Shown: in pieces, positions 15,946 to 25,056 of the stretch
How positions within the stretch are numbered: the first letter of the stretch is position 1
Layout: each line of letters begins with the position of its first letter
Assembly (NCBI GenBank): GCA_041653595.1
Contig: JBAZFB010000001.1
Location: 1 to 64,000 of the forward strand
Source: Candidatus Omnitrophota bacterium
Lineage (GTDB): Bacteria > Omnitrophota > Gorgyraeia > Pluralincolimonadales > Pluralincolimonadaceae
Reading direction: 5' to 3'
DNA length: 64,000 nucleotides
Made by a program: the position numbers and the translations under genes
The notes under the pieces: generated by a model
Seen by the model: only the letters and a program-made list of their open reading frames with translations
Database searches by the model: none
Told to the model about the DNA's origin: nothing

Positions 15946-17340
15946 CTATGGGATCATTATTCCCGAACGGATGATTTCTGCGAATTTTTCTGACGATGGC
16001 CGTATTATTCGTTCCTGCGTCGTATAGTCCACCCCTATCAACCCAAATCGCGGGACAAACCCTTCGTTCCATTCATAATTATCCAAGAGCGACCAATAAA
16101 GATAACCGATGACAGGGGCCCCCTCTTCCATCGCCTGCGCCACAGCCTTAAGATGCTCTACGATAAATGCCACACGCTCGGTATCATCGTTGGTAGTAAT
16201 CCCGTTTTCTGAAACCAAAAGGGGCAATTTGTACCGCGAAAATTCTTTAAGGAACATATACAATCCCTTCGGATAAATTTCCCATGAAAGAAAATTATAT
16301 TTACCTGAATGACGGAACTGTTCTGCGGCTTCGCGCGCATTACCTGAAATTTCCGGGAATCCAAACCCGCGGCTGGTGACAAAAACCCGCGTGTAATAAT
16401 TCAAACCTATAAAATCCAGGGTTTTTCCTCTCGGCAAGTGAACATAGAAAAATCCTAAAATACAGGCTCTTCCCTGTACCAAAGCCTGGACAAATAATCG
16501 GTTAAACATCAAATCGCAAGAACCTGTCGCAACCCGGTCCATTAACGAATAGCCCGATGAAGCCTGGAATACGAGCACGCTTTGGGCAATCCCGACCATA
16601 GGCACTTCCCAGCCTTTTTGAGCATAGGTCTCTTTGATCTTTTCATACGCCAGGACATGCCCCAGAAGTAAATTTTTGAAAACTTTTAATGTTTTATCCG
16701 TTGATTTTTCTCCCGGCGGCCATTCGCCGCTCATATATCCCCTGAAGGCGTGGACAACCGGCTCATTCAGCGTTATCCAATAATGGACATCGCCTCCGAG
16801 AGCATCGGTCACTTTCTGGGCGTATCTGGCAAATAGTTCCGGGGTCTTCTCTGAAAGCCACCCTCCCTGGTGCGCCAGCCATACGGGAACTGTAAAATGA
16901 TACAAAGTCACAACAGGCTCTATCCCCTTTGACTTAAGCGAATTGATGACCTCGCGATAATGATCCAAGGCAGAGGCGTCAAATTGGCCTTCCCGGGGCT
17001 CAATGCGGCTCCATTCAATGGAGAAACGGTGGGCTGTGTGTCCTAAAGTCTGGGCAAGCTTAAAATCCTCTTCAAAACGGTTCCATTGGTCGCACGCCTG
17101 GCCTGAACGAGTTACCGGGGGCCGGGTTTGTTCCCACTCCCACCAATCATTATTAGTATTATTCCCCTCGACCTGGTGAGAGGAGGTGGAAGCTCCCCAT
17201 ATAAAATCTTTCGGAAATGTAAACTTGTGCGGTACCGTTTTTGTTATTGCCGTTTTATTGATACCGGCACATCCGCTAAGAAGAAAAACAATCAGCGCGA
17301 GGACAATAGAACAACGGCTTTTTTTCGAATGAATTCGCAT
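15946..17340 (-). CDS. GH1 beta-glucosidase lipoprotein (catalytically intact)
   Basis: A 464-residue retaining beta-glycosidase. The N-terminus has a lipoprotein signal ending LLSGC. Both catalytic glutamates are present: acid/base in YWITLNEP and nucleophile in VSENG (E378, codon 16207-16209). The NYY motif and HQVEG, TLYHF and NYEW pocket elements are also intact. It is a close paralogue of the Gly-substituted GH1 at 4852 and gives the reference for what that copy lost. Being lipid-anchored, it probably acts on oligosaccharides in the periplasm or at the cell surface. Confidence 0.92.
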   Translation of the reverse strand: MRIHSKKSRCSIVLALIVFLLSGCAGINKTAITKTVPHKFTFPKDFIWGASTSSHQVEGNNTNNDWWEWEQTRPPVTRSGQACDQWNRFEEDFKLAQTLGHTAHRFSIEWSRIEPREGQFDASALDHYREVINSLKSKGIEPVVTLYHFTVPVWLAHQGGWLSEKTPELFARYAQKVTDALGGDVHYWITLNEPVVHAFRGYMSGEWPPGEKSTDKTLKVFKNLLLGHVLAYEKIKETYAQKGWEVPMVGIAQSVLVFQASSGYSLMDRVATGSCDLMFNRLFVQALVQGRACILGFFYVHLPRGKTLDFIGLNYYTRVFVTSRGFGFPEISGNAREAAEQFRHSGKYNFLSWEIYPKGLYMFLKEFSRYKLPLLVSENGITTNDDTERVAFIVEHLKAVAQAMEEGAPVIGYLYWSLLDNYEWNEGFVPRFGLIGVDYTTQERIIRPSSEKFAEIIRSGIMIP

Positions 17341-17372
17341 ATTGACCTTAACCTACCCCCTGCGTATCTTCT

Positions 17373-17567
17373 TTATTTTCGAATTAAACCTAAAAACCCG
17401 ACTATGGCAGCAGCAAATCCGCCGATCAGTAGCCATAGCGCCTTATCTGTAGGCGCACCCGTGAAAAAGCGCGAGACGTCGGAACTTGCTGAGTGGTAGG
17501 CGCTAAACCCAAAAACTAGCAAGATAATCCCTGCGACCAGAAGTGCGGCTGATGCACCCTTATTCAT
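17373..17567 (-). CDS. DUF3185-family small membrane protein
   Basis: A 64-residue protein with two membrane helices (about 6-27 and 44-62). The pattern GIILLVFGFSAYHSASSDVSRFFTG followed by KALWLLIGG matches DUF3185. Function is unknown; such genes often sit near stress genes. The ATG at 17567 follows AGGAGG. It lies upstream of the GH1 gene at 15946 and divergent from the secreted poly-Thr protein gene. Confidence 0.8.
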   Translation of the reverse strand: MNKGASAALLVAGIILLVFGFSAYHSASSDVSRFFTGAPTDKALWLLIGGFAAAIVGFLGLIRK

Positions 17568-17756
17568 ATATCCTCCTATTGTTTGTTTCCTGCTTTTGCA
17601 ATAATTTTACCACTTTCCTGGAGATAAAACAATTGCGAGATTCCGTATTTTTCTGACTTTTTTCTACTATAGAAATAAGTCAACAAAAAGAGGAATCCGC
17701 CAATTTACAAAATACAGGTTTCAGGTATACTTATAATCAGATAAAGGAGGTGCACC

Positions 17757-18413
17757 ATGTTTAGCCGTAAGGGAATGGTTTTGGCGGGGATTTTGAGTGC
17801 AGTCTTAATTTTCGTATTCGCGCGATCCGGGTTTTGCGTAACGGCGCCCGGTACGGACAAGGTGCGTCAAGTCTCGGGAGAGATCGTGTGGATCGACCTC
17901 AAACAAGGTACATTGCAACTTAGGCAGGAGGGAAACCGCAAAAAAGCGGTTGAGTACAGGATCAACGCGCATGACACGTTTGTTACCGATCCGGCGCGCA
18001 AGGAATTCCTCACGCTGAACGACCTGCGTGTAGGCCAGGATGTAACATTAGAGCTTCCCGCCGTCCGCGACTGGAAGATCGTCAGTAAGATAATCGCCGA
18101 ACCCTTGCCTGTCTTCGAAATAGTTACGGGGGATGTCGTAGCTATAGATACGGAAACAGGGATGATGACCTTGCAGGTAATAGGCCGGGGACAGAACGAA
18201 GTGTCATATTTCGTATTTCAGCCGGATGATATCTACTATATGAAGAGCCCGAGCAAAGAACCCGTGCACCTGCAGGTCAAGCGAGGGGACAGGGTAAAAG
18301 TTGAATTCCTGCCGGATAGCGGAAAACAGCGCGCGCACTATATAACGCTGATGCCTGCTCCGGCGGCGGGGTCTACCACGACTACAACGACGACGACTAC
18401 AACGGTTAAATAA
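17757..18413 (+). CDS. Secreted beta-rich protein with a poly-Thr C-terminus
   Basis: A 218-residue exported protein of unknown function. A signal peptide covers about residues 1-28. Two DUF5666-like beta units follow (VSGEIVWIDLKQGTLQLRQ and VTGDVVAIDTETGMMTLQV), similar in design to the protein at 4074. The C-terminus ends in APAAGS, ten consecutive Thr, then VK. The start is preceded by an ideal AAAGGAGGTG, and TATAAT is at 17732-17737. It is one of few plus-strand genes. The Thr run may be a linker or glycosylated tail; its length may vary between strains. Confidence 0.78.
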   Translation: MFSRKGMVLAGILSAVLIFVFARSGFCVTAPGTDKVRQVSGEIVWIDLKQGTLQLRQEGNRKKAVEYRINAHDTFVTDPARKEFLTLNDLRVGQDVTLELPAVRDWKIVSKIIAEPLPVFEIVTGDVVAIDTETGMMTLQVIGRGQNEVSYFVFQPDDIYYMKSPSKEPVHLQVKRGDRVKVEFLPDSGKQRAHYITLMPAPAAGSTTTTTTTTTTVK

Positions 18414-18447
18414 CCTTACAAACAATTTGCAGAACAGAAGAAATAAT

Positions 18448-18480
18448 AAATCCCTCAACAGTCAACCTGTTGAGGGATTT
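18448..18480. terminator. Bidirectional rho-independent terminator
   Basis: AAATCCCTCAACAG-tcaac-CTGTTGAGGGATTT is a perfect 14-bp stem with A-rich left and T-rich right flanks. It lies between the convergent genes ending at 18413 (plus) and 18493 (minus). Confidence 0.88.
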
Positions 18481-18492
18481 ATTACGCGGCTA

Positions 18493-18642
18493 TTAAAGCG
18501 GTTTTCGGCCGCTGATGATACGCAAAAGAACAACGACAATGGCGATCACGAGCAGGATGTGGATAAACCCGCCCAAGGTGTATGACGTAACCAACCCTAA
18601 CAACCAAAGCACGATCAGAATAACTGCAAGCGTGTATAGCAT
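18493..18642 (-). CDS. lmo0937-type small membrane protein (copy 1)
   Basis: A 49-residue two-helix membrane protein (MLYTLAVILIVLWLLG ... LVTSYTLGGFIHILLVIAIVVVLLRI) ending GRKPL. This matches the lmo0937 family of tiny membrane proteins of unknown role. The ATG at 18642 follows AAAGGAGGTGGGATA; a longer in-frame start at 18693 lies within the sodB end and is rejected. It directly follows sodB. A near-identical copy is at 33662. Confidence 0.82.
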   Translation of the reverse strand: MLYTLAVILIVLWLLGLVTSYTLGGFIHILLVIAIVVVLLRIISGRKPL

Positions 18643-18664
18643 TATCCCACCTCCTTTCATATGG

Positions 18665-19294
18665 TTACTTGCTTTCGAGATTATCTTCCGCAAAACTCCA
18701 ATTGATCAGCTTGTCGAGGACGGCGTTAACATAATCCGCGCGGCGGTTCTGATAATCCAGGTAGTAGGCGTGTTCCCACACGTCGATGGTCAATAGCGGC
18801 TTCAAGCCCTTAGTCAAAGGTGAATCCGCGTTGCCGGTCTTGATCACCTTAAGCTTATCGCCATCCAGCACAAGCCACGCCCAGCCGCTGCCAAACTGAG
18901 TAGTCGCCGCGGCCGCCAACTCCTTCTTGCACGCATCCACGGTCCCGAAAGAAGCCTCGATCTTTATTTTCAGCGCTGCGGGTACTTCGCCGCCGCCATT
19001 CGGAGTCAAGCTATTCCAGTAAAACGCGTGGTTCCACGCTTGCGATGCATTATTGAAGATCGCGGCTTTGTCCGCTTTGCCGGCTGTCGCGGCGATGATT
19101 TGCTTTAACGTCATACCGGCAAATTCAGTTCCCGCCGCCAGCTTGTTCAGATTGTCGACATACCCTTTATGATGCTTGCCATAATGAAAACTGATCGTAT
19201 TCGCGGAGATTGCGGGACCAAGCGCGTCTTGCGCATATGGTAAAGGCGGTAAGACATGCACAGTTGCACTTTCAATCTTGTCATTACTCTCCAT
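18665..19294 (-). CDS. sodB: Fe-type superoxide dismutase
   Basis: A 209-residue Fe/Mn superoxide dismutase that converts superoxide to oxygen and peroxide. The metal ligands are seen in FHYGKHHKGY, AWNHAFYWN and DVWEHAYYLDY. The Gln in NNASQAWNH at the outer-sphere position is typical of the iron form. No signal peptide is visible, so it is cytoplasmic. The gene is followed by the lmo0937-like gene 22 bases on, and preceded by AGGAGG. Its presence implies at least occasional exposure to oxygen. Confidence 0.93.
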   Translation of the reverse strand: MESNDKIESATVHVLPPLPYAQDALGPAISANTISFHYGKHHKGYVDNLNKLAAGTEFAGMTLKQIIAATAGKADKAAIFNNASQAWNHAFYWNSLTPNGGGEVPAALKIKIEASFGTVDACKKELAAAATTQFGSGWAWLVLDGDKLKVIKTGNADSPLTKGLKPLLTIDVWEHAYYLDYQNRRADYVNAVLDKLINWSFAEDNLESK

Positions 19295-19325
19295 TATTCC
19301 TCCTTTGTTAGGGTTACTCTCCTTA

Positions 19326-22061
19326 TTATATGCTCCGTTTCCCCTTGAGCTTTATAACCTCTTCCCTTATGCCAAAGGCTATTGCCTCATATTCATCTTT
19401 GACCCCCGATCTTAGCCCCTCTTTCATGAGCTCGCCAAAATCAAAAGGCCTTCCAAAAGTTACTTTGATCGGATGAGGCCTCGGAAGCGGCTTTGTCCTC
19501 GGCCAGGATTCGTATGAACCCGTCATTAATACGGGAACCAGAGGGACATTCAGCTCTTTCGCCAATATCCCGACCCCTTTTTTGAATTCCTTAATATTTC
19601 CGTCGATAGTCCTTTGGCCCTCCGGGAAAATACAGATTATCTTGTCATTTCGAAGAACATAAGAAGATGCCTGCATAGCTTCCACGAAGTGCATACCCGG
19701 ATCGATGGGAATGACCCTGATATATTTTACGATATTTCTGATTAAGAACTGTTCGAAATAGGCCCTGAAACCTACGAAGAAAAGACTCTTTCGTAAACTC
19801 GCAGGCATAGAAGCCTCAATGATAAACGCGTCCAGGTAACTGCCGTGGTTGACGCACAGGATGCACTTTCCCGTTCTCGGGATATTTTCTGTCCCGAAAA
19901 CCTCAAGCCGCCAGATCACCCTGAAGACAAGGCGTAAAATTTCAGAGAATAGCAGCATCCCTAAAATTGCCATCCGGTTCGGCGCCAGATTGACCTTTTT
20001 TATTATATCTTCGGCGGGTTTTTCATTTAAGATCTCATTCCATAGAGCGCGGCTCTTGACCTGCGGAATGAGCTCTCCCTGGACCCCTTCACCCGGGACC
20101 AGCCTCTCTATCCCGAGAATAAGTTCTTTAACGGTAGAGGCCTTAGCCATTACCTCATCCGGTATGGTAATGTTAAGCGCCTGCTCCAACATCACCATCA
20201 GCTCCACGCGGCCCAGCGAATCGATACCTAGATCTAATTCCAGATGATCGGCCGGGGATATCCCCCTTTTTAACTTCGCATGTTTATTAAGGGCTTCTAT
20301 TATCCTGCTGCTGACACCGGAAGAGAGCAACCTGAGGTCCTCATCTGTAGCGGGAATTTCCTCCGCCGCGCCGTCTAATTTTATACCTTTAAGCTCATCC
20401 AGATATTTTTTCTTAACTTCATATCTTTTTATCTTGCCTAACCGCGTGCGCGGTATGCCCTCCTTTACAATAATAAAGCCCTTGATGCGTTTGTAGGGAG
20501 CAAGTCCTTCAGACAGGTTTTCCAGCTCCCACCTGATCGTACTGTTAAGATCGACCTCTCCCTTCTCGCGGCAATAGTCAGCGTCAGGCACCACTACGGC
20601 GGACAGCCTCTCTTCCTCCGTTCCGCCGACGCCAAGGACGCATATTTCTTTAATGTAAGGGCTCTTGGTATAATGGGATTCTACCTCTTCGGGATAGATG
20701 TTTTTCCCGGAGCTTAAAACAATTATCTCTTTCTTCCTACCTGTAATATAAAGATAGCCGTCCTTGTCTATACGGCCAAGGTCGCCGGAGTAAAACCAGC
20801 CGTCCTTTAAAACGCTCGAGGTCTCGTCCGCCCGTTTATAGTAGCCTTTCATGACATTGGGGCCTTTGATCACCACCTCGCCCATACCCGCTGCGTCGGG
20901 ACTGTCAATTTTCAATTCCACATCCGGGATCACTCTGCCGACAGAACCGATCTTCGGCTTCTTTAACGGGTTGAAAGCTACTACTGGCGATGTTTCGGTA
21001 AGTCCGTATCCTTCAAGTATAGTGAAACCTATTTTCACAAGGAATCTCGCCGCTTCTTCATTTAACTTTGCGCCGCCGCAGGCAAAAAATCTTAAAGCCC
21101 GCCCGAATGGCCGGTGTATTGCCGGCAGGGCAAACCTGCTTAAATTTATTCCGCTAAACCTTCTTATTAGCCATAATATCTCTATCAGCCCTAAAAGAGG
21201 CATCCTTAACATAAACGGTATCTTCTTTATCTTATCCGATATACTCATATAAAACAGGGAAATGAGCTGCGGCACGCCTACCAATACCGTTACCCCTGCC
21301 TCCCTCATCCGGTCCAGCAATTCATCGCTCCTAATGCTCGAAGTATACGTGACCCCCGCGCGGCAGAAAAGAGGCGTGATCAGCGTGATCATAAATGGGT
21401 AGGCGTGATGCAACGGCAATATCGATATGAAAATATCCTTATCCGAGAAGAGTTTCAGCTTGTCGATACTTTGAAAATCAGAGTAAATATTCTCATGCGT
21501 GAGCATCACCCCTTTTGGCTTATCGGTGGTGCCTGATGTATAGATAAGCGAAGCGATATCTTCGGAAAGGACCTCGGGCCATGCGGCGCCTTCAGATGAA
21601 GTAAGTTTTACCTGAGACAGGCCTATAAGGTTATCCTTTTGAATATCAAGGTCCAGGATGACGATCTTGTCCAGCCCTGACTTTATCTTATTAATATTTT
21701 TCGCCTGAAAAACGGCATAGGAGACAAATATGACCTTTGCGGCGCAGTCATTGATGAGATTTCCTATCTCTTGTTCGGTCAGCTGCGGATCTAAAGGAAC
21801 GCAGGTAAGGCCCGCAGCCATTATGCCTAAATAGATCACCGCCCATTCCGGACGGTTCTCTAAACATATAGCCGCGAAGTCCCCCTTCTTAAAACCCTCT
21901 TTAATAAGAAACGCGCCTATCCTCAGGGAGAGGTCTTCTGTTTGCCCATATGTCCATCTCTCCCAGGCAGGGCCTTTTTTTATCTGAAGGCACACCCTGT
22001 CTGAAAACCGGGAAGAAATTTGGGCAAATATCTTATGGATGACCATATCTTCCTTTTTCAT
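19326..22061 (-). CDS. Trifunctional adenylation - acyl carrier - lysophospholipid acyltransferase enzyme
   Basis: A 911-residue enzyme. Residues about 1-550 are an AMP-forming acyl-activating domain (P-loop-like YTSGTTDKPKG, EGYGLTETSP, YSGDLG, catalytic-type Lys in RLGKIKR). Residues about 590-665 are an acyl carrier domain (DLGIDSLGRVEL). Residues about 700-905 are a PlsC acyltransferase (NHGSYLD, FPEGQR). It may load fatty acids onto its own carrier and pass them to a lysolipid, like Aas with a built-in carrier. The ATG at 22061 overlaps the hydrolase stop as ATGA; the frame stays open further upstream to 22220 but that would overlap the hydrolase by 163 bases. The half-length paralogue is at 10280. 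Confidence 0.88.
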   Translation of the reverse strand: MKKEDMVIHKIFAQISSRFSDRVCLQIKKGPAWERWTYGQTEDLSLRIGAFLIKEGFKKGDFAAICLENRPEWAVIYLGIMAAGLTCVPLDPQLTEQEIGNLINDCAAKVIFVSYAVFQAKNINKIKSGLDKIVILDLDIQKDNLIGLSQVKLTSSEGAAWPEVLSEDIASLIYTSGTTDKPKGVMLTHENIYSDFQSIDKLKLFSDKDIFISILPLHHAYPFMITLITPLFCRAGVTYTSSIRSDELLDRMREAGVTVLVGVPQLISLFYMSISDKIKKIPFMLRMPLLGLIEILWLIRRFSGINLSRFALPAIHRPFGRALRFFACGGAKLNEEAARFLVKIGFTILEGYGLTETSPVVAFNPLKKPKIGSVGRVIPDVELKIDSPDAAGMGEVVIKGPNVMKGYYKRADETSSVLKDGWFYSGDLGRIDKDGYLYITGRKKEIIVLSSGKNIYPEEVESHYTKSPYIKEICVLGVGGTEEERLSAVVVPDADYCREKGEVDLNSTIRWELENLSEGLAPYKRIKGFIIVKEGIPRTRLGKIKRYEVKKKYLDELKGIKLDGAAEEIPATDEDLRLLSSGVSSRIIEALNKHAKLKRGISPADHLELDLGIDSLGRVELMVMLEQALNITIPDEVMAKASTVKELILGIERLVPGEGVQGELIPQVKSRALWNEILNEKPAEDIIKKVNLAPNRMAILGMLLFSEILRLVFRVIWRLEVFGTENIPRTGKCILCVNHGSYLDAFIIEASMPASLRKSLFFVGFRAYFEQFLIRNIVKYIRVIPIDPGMHFVEAMQASSYVLRNDKIICIFPEGQRTIDGNIKEFKKGVGILAKELNVPLVPVLMTGSYESWPRTKPLPRPHPIKVTFGRPFDFGELMKEGLRSGVKDEYEAIAFGIREEVIKLKGKRSI

Positions 22062-22825
22062 AGTGTACCAAGAAACCATTTTTTTACTTCTGTGACGAAT
22101 TGCCCGGGATAATCCCGCATTAAGTACTCTGCGTGCGGCCCGTTCTTTATAATGATCATTTTCTTCGTCCCGCTTGCCTTTTGGTATAGGGCCTCGGAAT
22201 GCCACGGCCTGATCACCCAATCCCGGCTGCCGTGCATGAACATGATCGGAATGGTGATCTTACCGACGTTATCAATGGGCCTCTTCTTAGCCAGCCAGAA
22301 TGGCCCCGGTCGCACGCCTTTACCGATTTTTCCCTTAGGATCCGATAAAATGTACGCCACGTCACCTTTCCAGTCAAGGGCCCATACCCAGTAATCAATT
22401 CTCGATATATTCGACGGCGCGCTGACACAAATAAAACTATCCACGCGTTTATCATTAGCGAGGAGATTAATACTGATGCTTGCTCCCATAGAAAAAGCAA
22501 CCAACCCGATCTTAGGGTATTGCGGAGCGATAAAATCTAATACCGCCCGTAAATCATTCTCTTCCCGGCTCGTCCAGGTAAACACGCCGCTGCTTTTGCC
22601 ATGCCCGCGAAAATCAAACATAAAAATATCGTACTCTCCGCCAAGCGCCTGAGTCAACTGCTGCAAAAGCAGGCACTGTTTACTATTATAATAACCATGC
22701 GCAATAATGATAACGGCGAGCCCGCCATTCTTAAAATGCTGGAATGATATTTTCTGGCGGTCAACGGTGGCAAGCGTACCGCTGACTACCGCGGGAATAA
22801 CTGCTTCAAGGCCCGGCGTTTTCAT
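22058..22825 (-). CDS. Alpha/beta hydrolase, monoacylglycerol lipase-like
   Basis: A 255-residue serine hydrolase. The oxyanion segment is IIAHGYYNSK, the nucleophile elbow AFSMGAS (Ala replaces the first Gly of G-x-S-x-G), acid region HGSRDWVI and catalytic His in GPHAEYL. DFRGHGKSSG is typical of lysophospholipase/monoglyceride lipase relatives. The stop overlaps the start of the 911-residue acyltransferase by 4 bases, suggesting a coupled deacylation and reacylation function. The substrate is inferred only. Confidence 0.85.
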   Translation of the reverse strand: MKTPGLEAVIPAVVSGTLATVDRQKISFQHFKNGGLAVIIIAHGYYNSKQCLLLQQLTQALGGEYDIFMFDFRGHGKSSGVFTWTSREENDLRAVLDFIAPQYPKIGLVAFSMGASISINLLANDKRVDSFICVSAPSNISRIDYWVWALDWKGDVAYILSDPKGKIGKGVRPGPFWLAKKRPIDNVGKITIPIMFMHGSRDWVIRPWHSEALYQKASGTKKMIIIKNGPHAEYLMRDYPGQFVTEVKKWFLGTL

Positions 22826-22844
22826 CGCCTTCTCCCCGGATATA

Positions 22845-22874
22845 AAATGTCCGCCCCGTTAGAGGCGGACATTT
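22845..22874. terminator. Rho-independent terminator after the SYLF gene
   Basis: AAATGTCCGCC-ccgttaga-GGCGGACATTT is a perfect 11-bp stem with an 8-base loop. It lies 24 bases downstream of the minus-strand SYLF gene, and T/A-rich sequence follows on that strand. Confidence 0.8.
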
Positions 22875-22898
22875 GTATTGTGAGAACCGATTATGCAT

Positions 22899-23459
22899 CT
22901 ATCTTTGGAGCTTCGTGACCTTCGCGCCGTTCAGGCTGAGGTCATACATCAGTCCTTTTTCTCCGAACACGAACGCGACGATCGGCTTGTTGGAAATAGC
23001 GCTGCTCATCTGGGTGCCTGCCCCGAGCGCTATGACAGCTACGGATGCGTCAGCGCCGATCTTCCAGCCCTGGCTATCCCTGAAATTCTTCAAAGCCTCA
23101 TCGGTCATGAACGCGATTATAATGGTCTTCTTCTGCCCGCCAAGCTGGAATCCTATCGAAGCGGCGGCAGTACTATAATAATCGACCGTCTTACCGCGTA
23201 TCCTGAGGGCCCCTTCTCCGTATTCTCCGCCTATTCCAATAGCCCCTTTAAAGACTGACGGAAAAATAAGCAGACCCTTCGCCTTATCTATGACGTCACC
23301 GCCTCCTTTTATATCCTGAAGGGTTTTAAGCGATACATCCACTCCGGCATCTATATCCTTTGCGCTTACAGCATACGAATACGTCTCCAGGCAAAACATT
23401 ACCGCAAAAGCCATGCATAAAACAGCCAACGCTCTCTTTACCATACGCATTTTTCCCAT
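22899..23459 (-). CDS. SYLF-domain (YSC84/DUF500) secreted lipid-binding protein
   Basis: A 186-residue exported protein. A signal peptide spans about residues 1-30. The SYLF domain shows DIDAGVDVSLKTLQDIKGG, AKGLLIFPSVFKGAIGIGGEYGEGALRI, YSTAAASIGFQLGGQ and FVFGEKGLMYDLSLNGAKVTKL. SYLF proteins bind phosphoinositide-like or other lipids; the bacterial role is not established. The start at 23459 is chosen because AGGAG precedes it at 7 bases; an in-frame ATG at 23507 has no such site. It is monocistronic, with the hairpin at 22845 behind it. Confidence 0.87.
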   Translation of the reverse strand: MGKMRMVKRALAVLCMAFAVMFCLETYSYAVSAKDIDAGVDVSLKTLQDIKGGGDVIDKAKGLLIFPSVFKGAIGIGGEYGEGALRIRGKTVDYYSTAAASIGFQLGGQKKTIIIAFMTDEALKNFRDSQGWKIGADASVAVIALGAGTQMSSAISNKPIVAFVFGEKGLMYDLSLNGAKVTKLQR

Positions 23460-23621
23460 CTTCGGCTCCTTTCTATTGTTTTTGACCGTATTGCTTAAGA
23501 ACTTCATCTTCGTTTTGACCTATCTCTCCGGATATACGTAATTATAGACGCATAAAAAAATATGAGAATTGGCTAATTCACCTTTTTATTGACTTTTTTC
23601 CACCGAGCACACCACGAATCG

Positions 23622-24173
23622 TCACATAGGGGGCAAGGAGCTGAAATTGGCATCATCAAAATAGCAGCACCCCCCTGTCTTCTTTTTGGCAGCCTGGATC
23701 ACTGCCTTGATCTTTGCTTTAGCGGCGCCTGAGGGCGCAATAACCGCCGGAGTTGATAAAAGCTTCCAAGTATCGCTGGCGACGGTAAGCGGAGGGCTCT
23801 TTATCGGCTCACTTATTATGACGTTATCGGTAGTGCACCATTCTATCTGTATCCACGCTTTAGAATCGCCGGAAATAGAGTCGCCGGGCTTGCCTAAAAT
23901 ATAGACGCTCGCTTTATACTGCATGCCGGGAATTATTTTTATGTACTGTTCAAATGATCCGTCTCCATAATCCCAAACCCAAGTCTTTCCGGATTGTTTG
24001 CCGCTCCTATAGGTTCCCGTATCATATGTGGCGTCGCCGTACAAACCCCATCCGGACGGACCAGCTTTTTCAAAACCCGGGTTGACAAGCAAATTACCTT
24101 GCTCAGCGAACGAGGATAAACCAACAGAGCTCAGGGCAAGGACAAGAAAACAAATAAGACATGATCTTCTCAT
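23622..24173 (-). CDS. Secreted jelly-roll carbohydrate-binding-like protein (A)
   Basis: A 183-residue exported protein with a signal peptide (about 1-23) and a single domain starting NLLVNPGFE, the usual opening of CBM4/9/22-type jelly rolls. Trp and Tyr residues (GWGLYGDATYD, TWVWDYGDGSFEQY, IQIEW) could stack on sugars. It ends shortly after a CCYFDDANF strand, with no anchor. It is strongly similar to the protein at 25057 and shares the fold with the PEP-CTERM protein at 24340. Transcription probably starts from the promoter repeat at 24206-24234. No catalytic domain is present. Confidence 0.75.
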   Translation of the reverse strand: MRRSCLICFLVLALSSVGLSSFAEQGNLLVNPGFEKAGPSGWGLYGDATYDTGTYRSGKQSGKTWVWDYGDGSFEQYIKIIPGMQYKASVYILGKPGDSISGDSKAWIQIEWCTTDNVIISEPIKSPPLTVASDTWKLLSTPAVIAPSGAAKAKIKAVIQAAKKKTGGCCYFDDANFSSLPPM

Positions 24174-24190
24174 CCTTATGTTCCTCCTTT

Positions 24191-24277
24191 TATTTAGCTG
24201 GTTTTATTATAGGGGTAATGTCTTGCTATATCAAGGATTTTTGGGTATCAGGGAGGGATTTACTCGCGGAATTTGAG
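24191..24277 (-). repeat. Dispersed promoter-bearing repeat, copy B
   Basis: On the minus strand it carries TTGATA (24234-24229), a 17-base spacer and TATAAT (24211-24206), then AAAACCAGCTAAA. The outer module contains gggagggatttactcgcgg. The promoter points into the secreted protein gene at 23622. Related copies are at 26726, 30309 and 38188. Confidence 0.8.
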
Positions 24278-24339
24278 GCCACTATTAAGAAAATTTTGGG
24301 GCAGGGATCTTGGACCCCTGCCCCATCTCTAAACGAAAC

Positions 24340-24930
24340 TTACTTAACTGACTTTTTTCTGTTGAAACCAAACAAACCGACCAATCCTGAGCCGAGCAAA
24401 AGCATGCTTGCCGGTTCCGGAACTGCCTGCGCATCAAAGTTGGCATTGTCGAAGTAGACATCATTGCCGCTATGGCTAGTAGGAGATACCAGAACATAAC
24501 CCAGCTTTGCCGTCGTGGCGCCGTCCGGCGCTACCGTCCATGGAGTTTCAAAGTACGTCCAGTCGGTATTAGCGGTTGTAAGCTTGGCGCTCTCTACGGC
24601 CGTTCCCGCACCATCCCACTGGAACTGTATCCAAGCGCTACCGGTATCTAAACCGGCAGATTTCAGATAGCCGCTTGCCTTATAGGCAACACCCCCCGTA
24701 ACATCAACCGTCTGTTCGAACTTCCCATCGGCGTAGTTCCATGACCAAGCATGCGCTGACTGGGCGCCGCTCATCTTTACCTCTGTAACATAGTTGCTAT
24801 CACCCCAGTTGCTCCAACCAGTGCCGGTTTCAAACCCAGGGTCGCTGAGCAAGTTAGCGGATGCTGTTGACGGCGTTGAGATAAGCGCGACTGCCATGAT
24901 CACCAAAGTTGCAAAATAGAATTTCTTCAT
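24340..24930 (-). CDS. PEP-CTERM sorted jelly-roll protein
   Basis: A 196-residue exported protein. A signal peptide covers about 1-25; the jelly-roll-like domain starts NLLSDPGFE and runs to VYFDNANF. The C-terminus is a textbook PEP-CTERM signal: VPEPASMLLLGSGLVGLFG followed by RKK. PEP-CTERM proteins are processed by an exosortase (EpsH type) and usually surface-anchored or exported with exopolysaccharide. No exosortase gene lies in this window. Upstream at 24975-24988 is the palindrome TGCTCACGAGAGCA, also found before the genes at 25057 and (variant) 26799. Confidence 0.9.
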   Translation of the reverse strand: MKKFYFATLVIMAVALISTPSTASANLLSDPGFETGTGWSNWGDSNYVTEVKMSGAQSAHAWSWNYADGKFEQTVDVTGGVAYKASGYLKSAGLDTGSAWIQFQWDGAGTAVESAKLTTANTDWTYFETPWTVAPDGATTAKLGYVLVSPTSHSGNDVYFDNANFDAQAVPEPASMLLLGSGLVGLFGFNRKKSVK

Positions 24931-24969
24931 TTAACTATTTCACCTCCTCTCTTTTCTTTATTCTTGTAT

Positions 24970-24993
24970 GTTTCTGCTCACGAGAGCAGAAAC
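24970..24993. promoter_or_regulatory. LacI-type operator upstream of the PEP-CTERM gene
   Basis: GTTTCTGCTC-acga-GAGCAGAAAC is a perfect 10-bp inverted repeat. Its core TGCTCACGAGAGCA (24975-24988) has a central CG, as LacI-family sites do, and recurs as the reverse complement at 25632-25645. The adjacent LacI regulator is the likely ligand-responsive binder. Confidence 0.68.
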
Positions 24994-25056
24994 ATTAAAA
25001 ATCTGTCTCTAATATCCTTCTCATCGGGAATAAGATCTGTTGCTTACATTAATATA

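Noticed and set aside
17654..23598. Shared GAAAAAAGTCA upstream of the DUF3185 and SYLF genes as a common regulatory site
   Set aside because: Only an 11-base A-rich match at different distances (about 90 and 130 bases) from the starts; chance is a good explanation.
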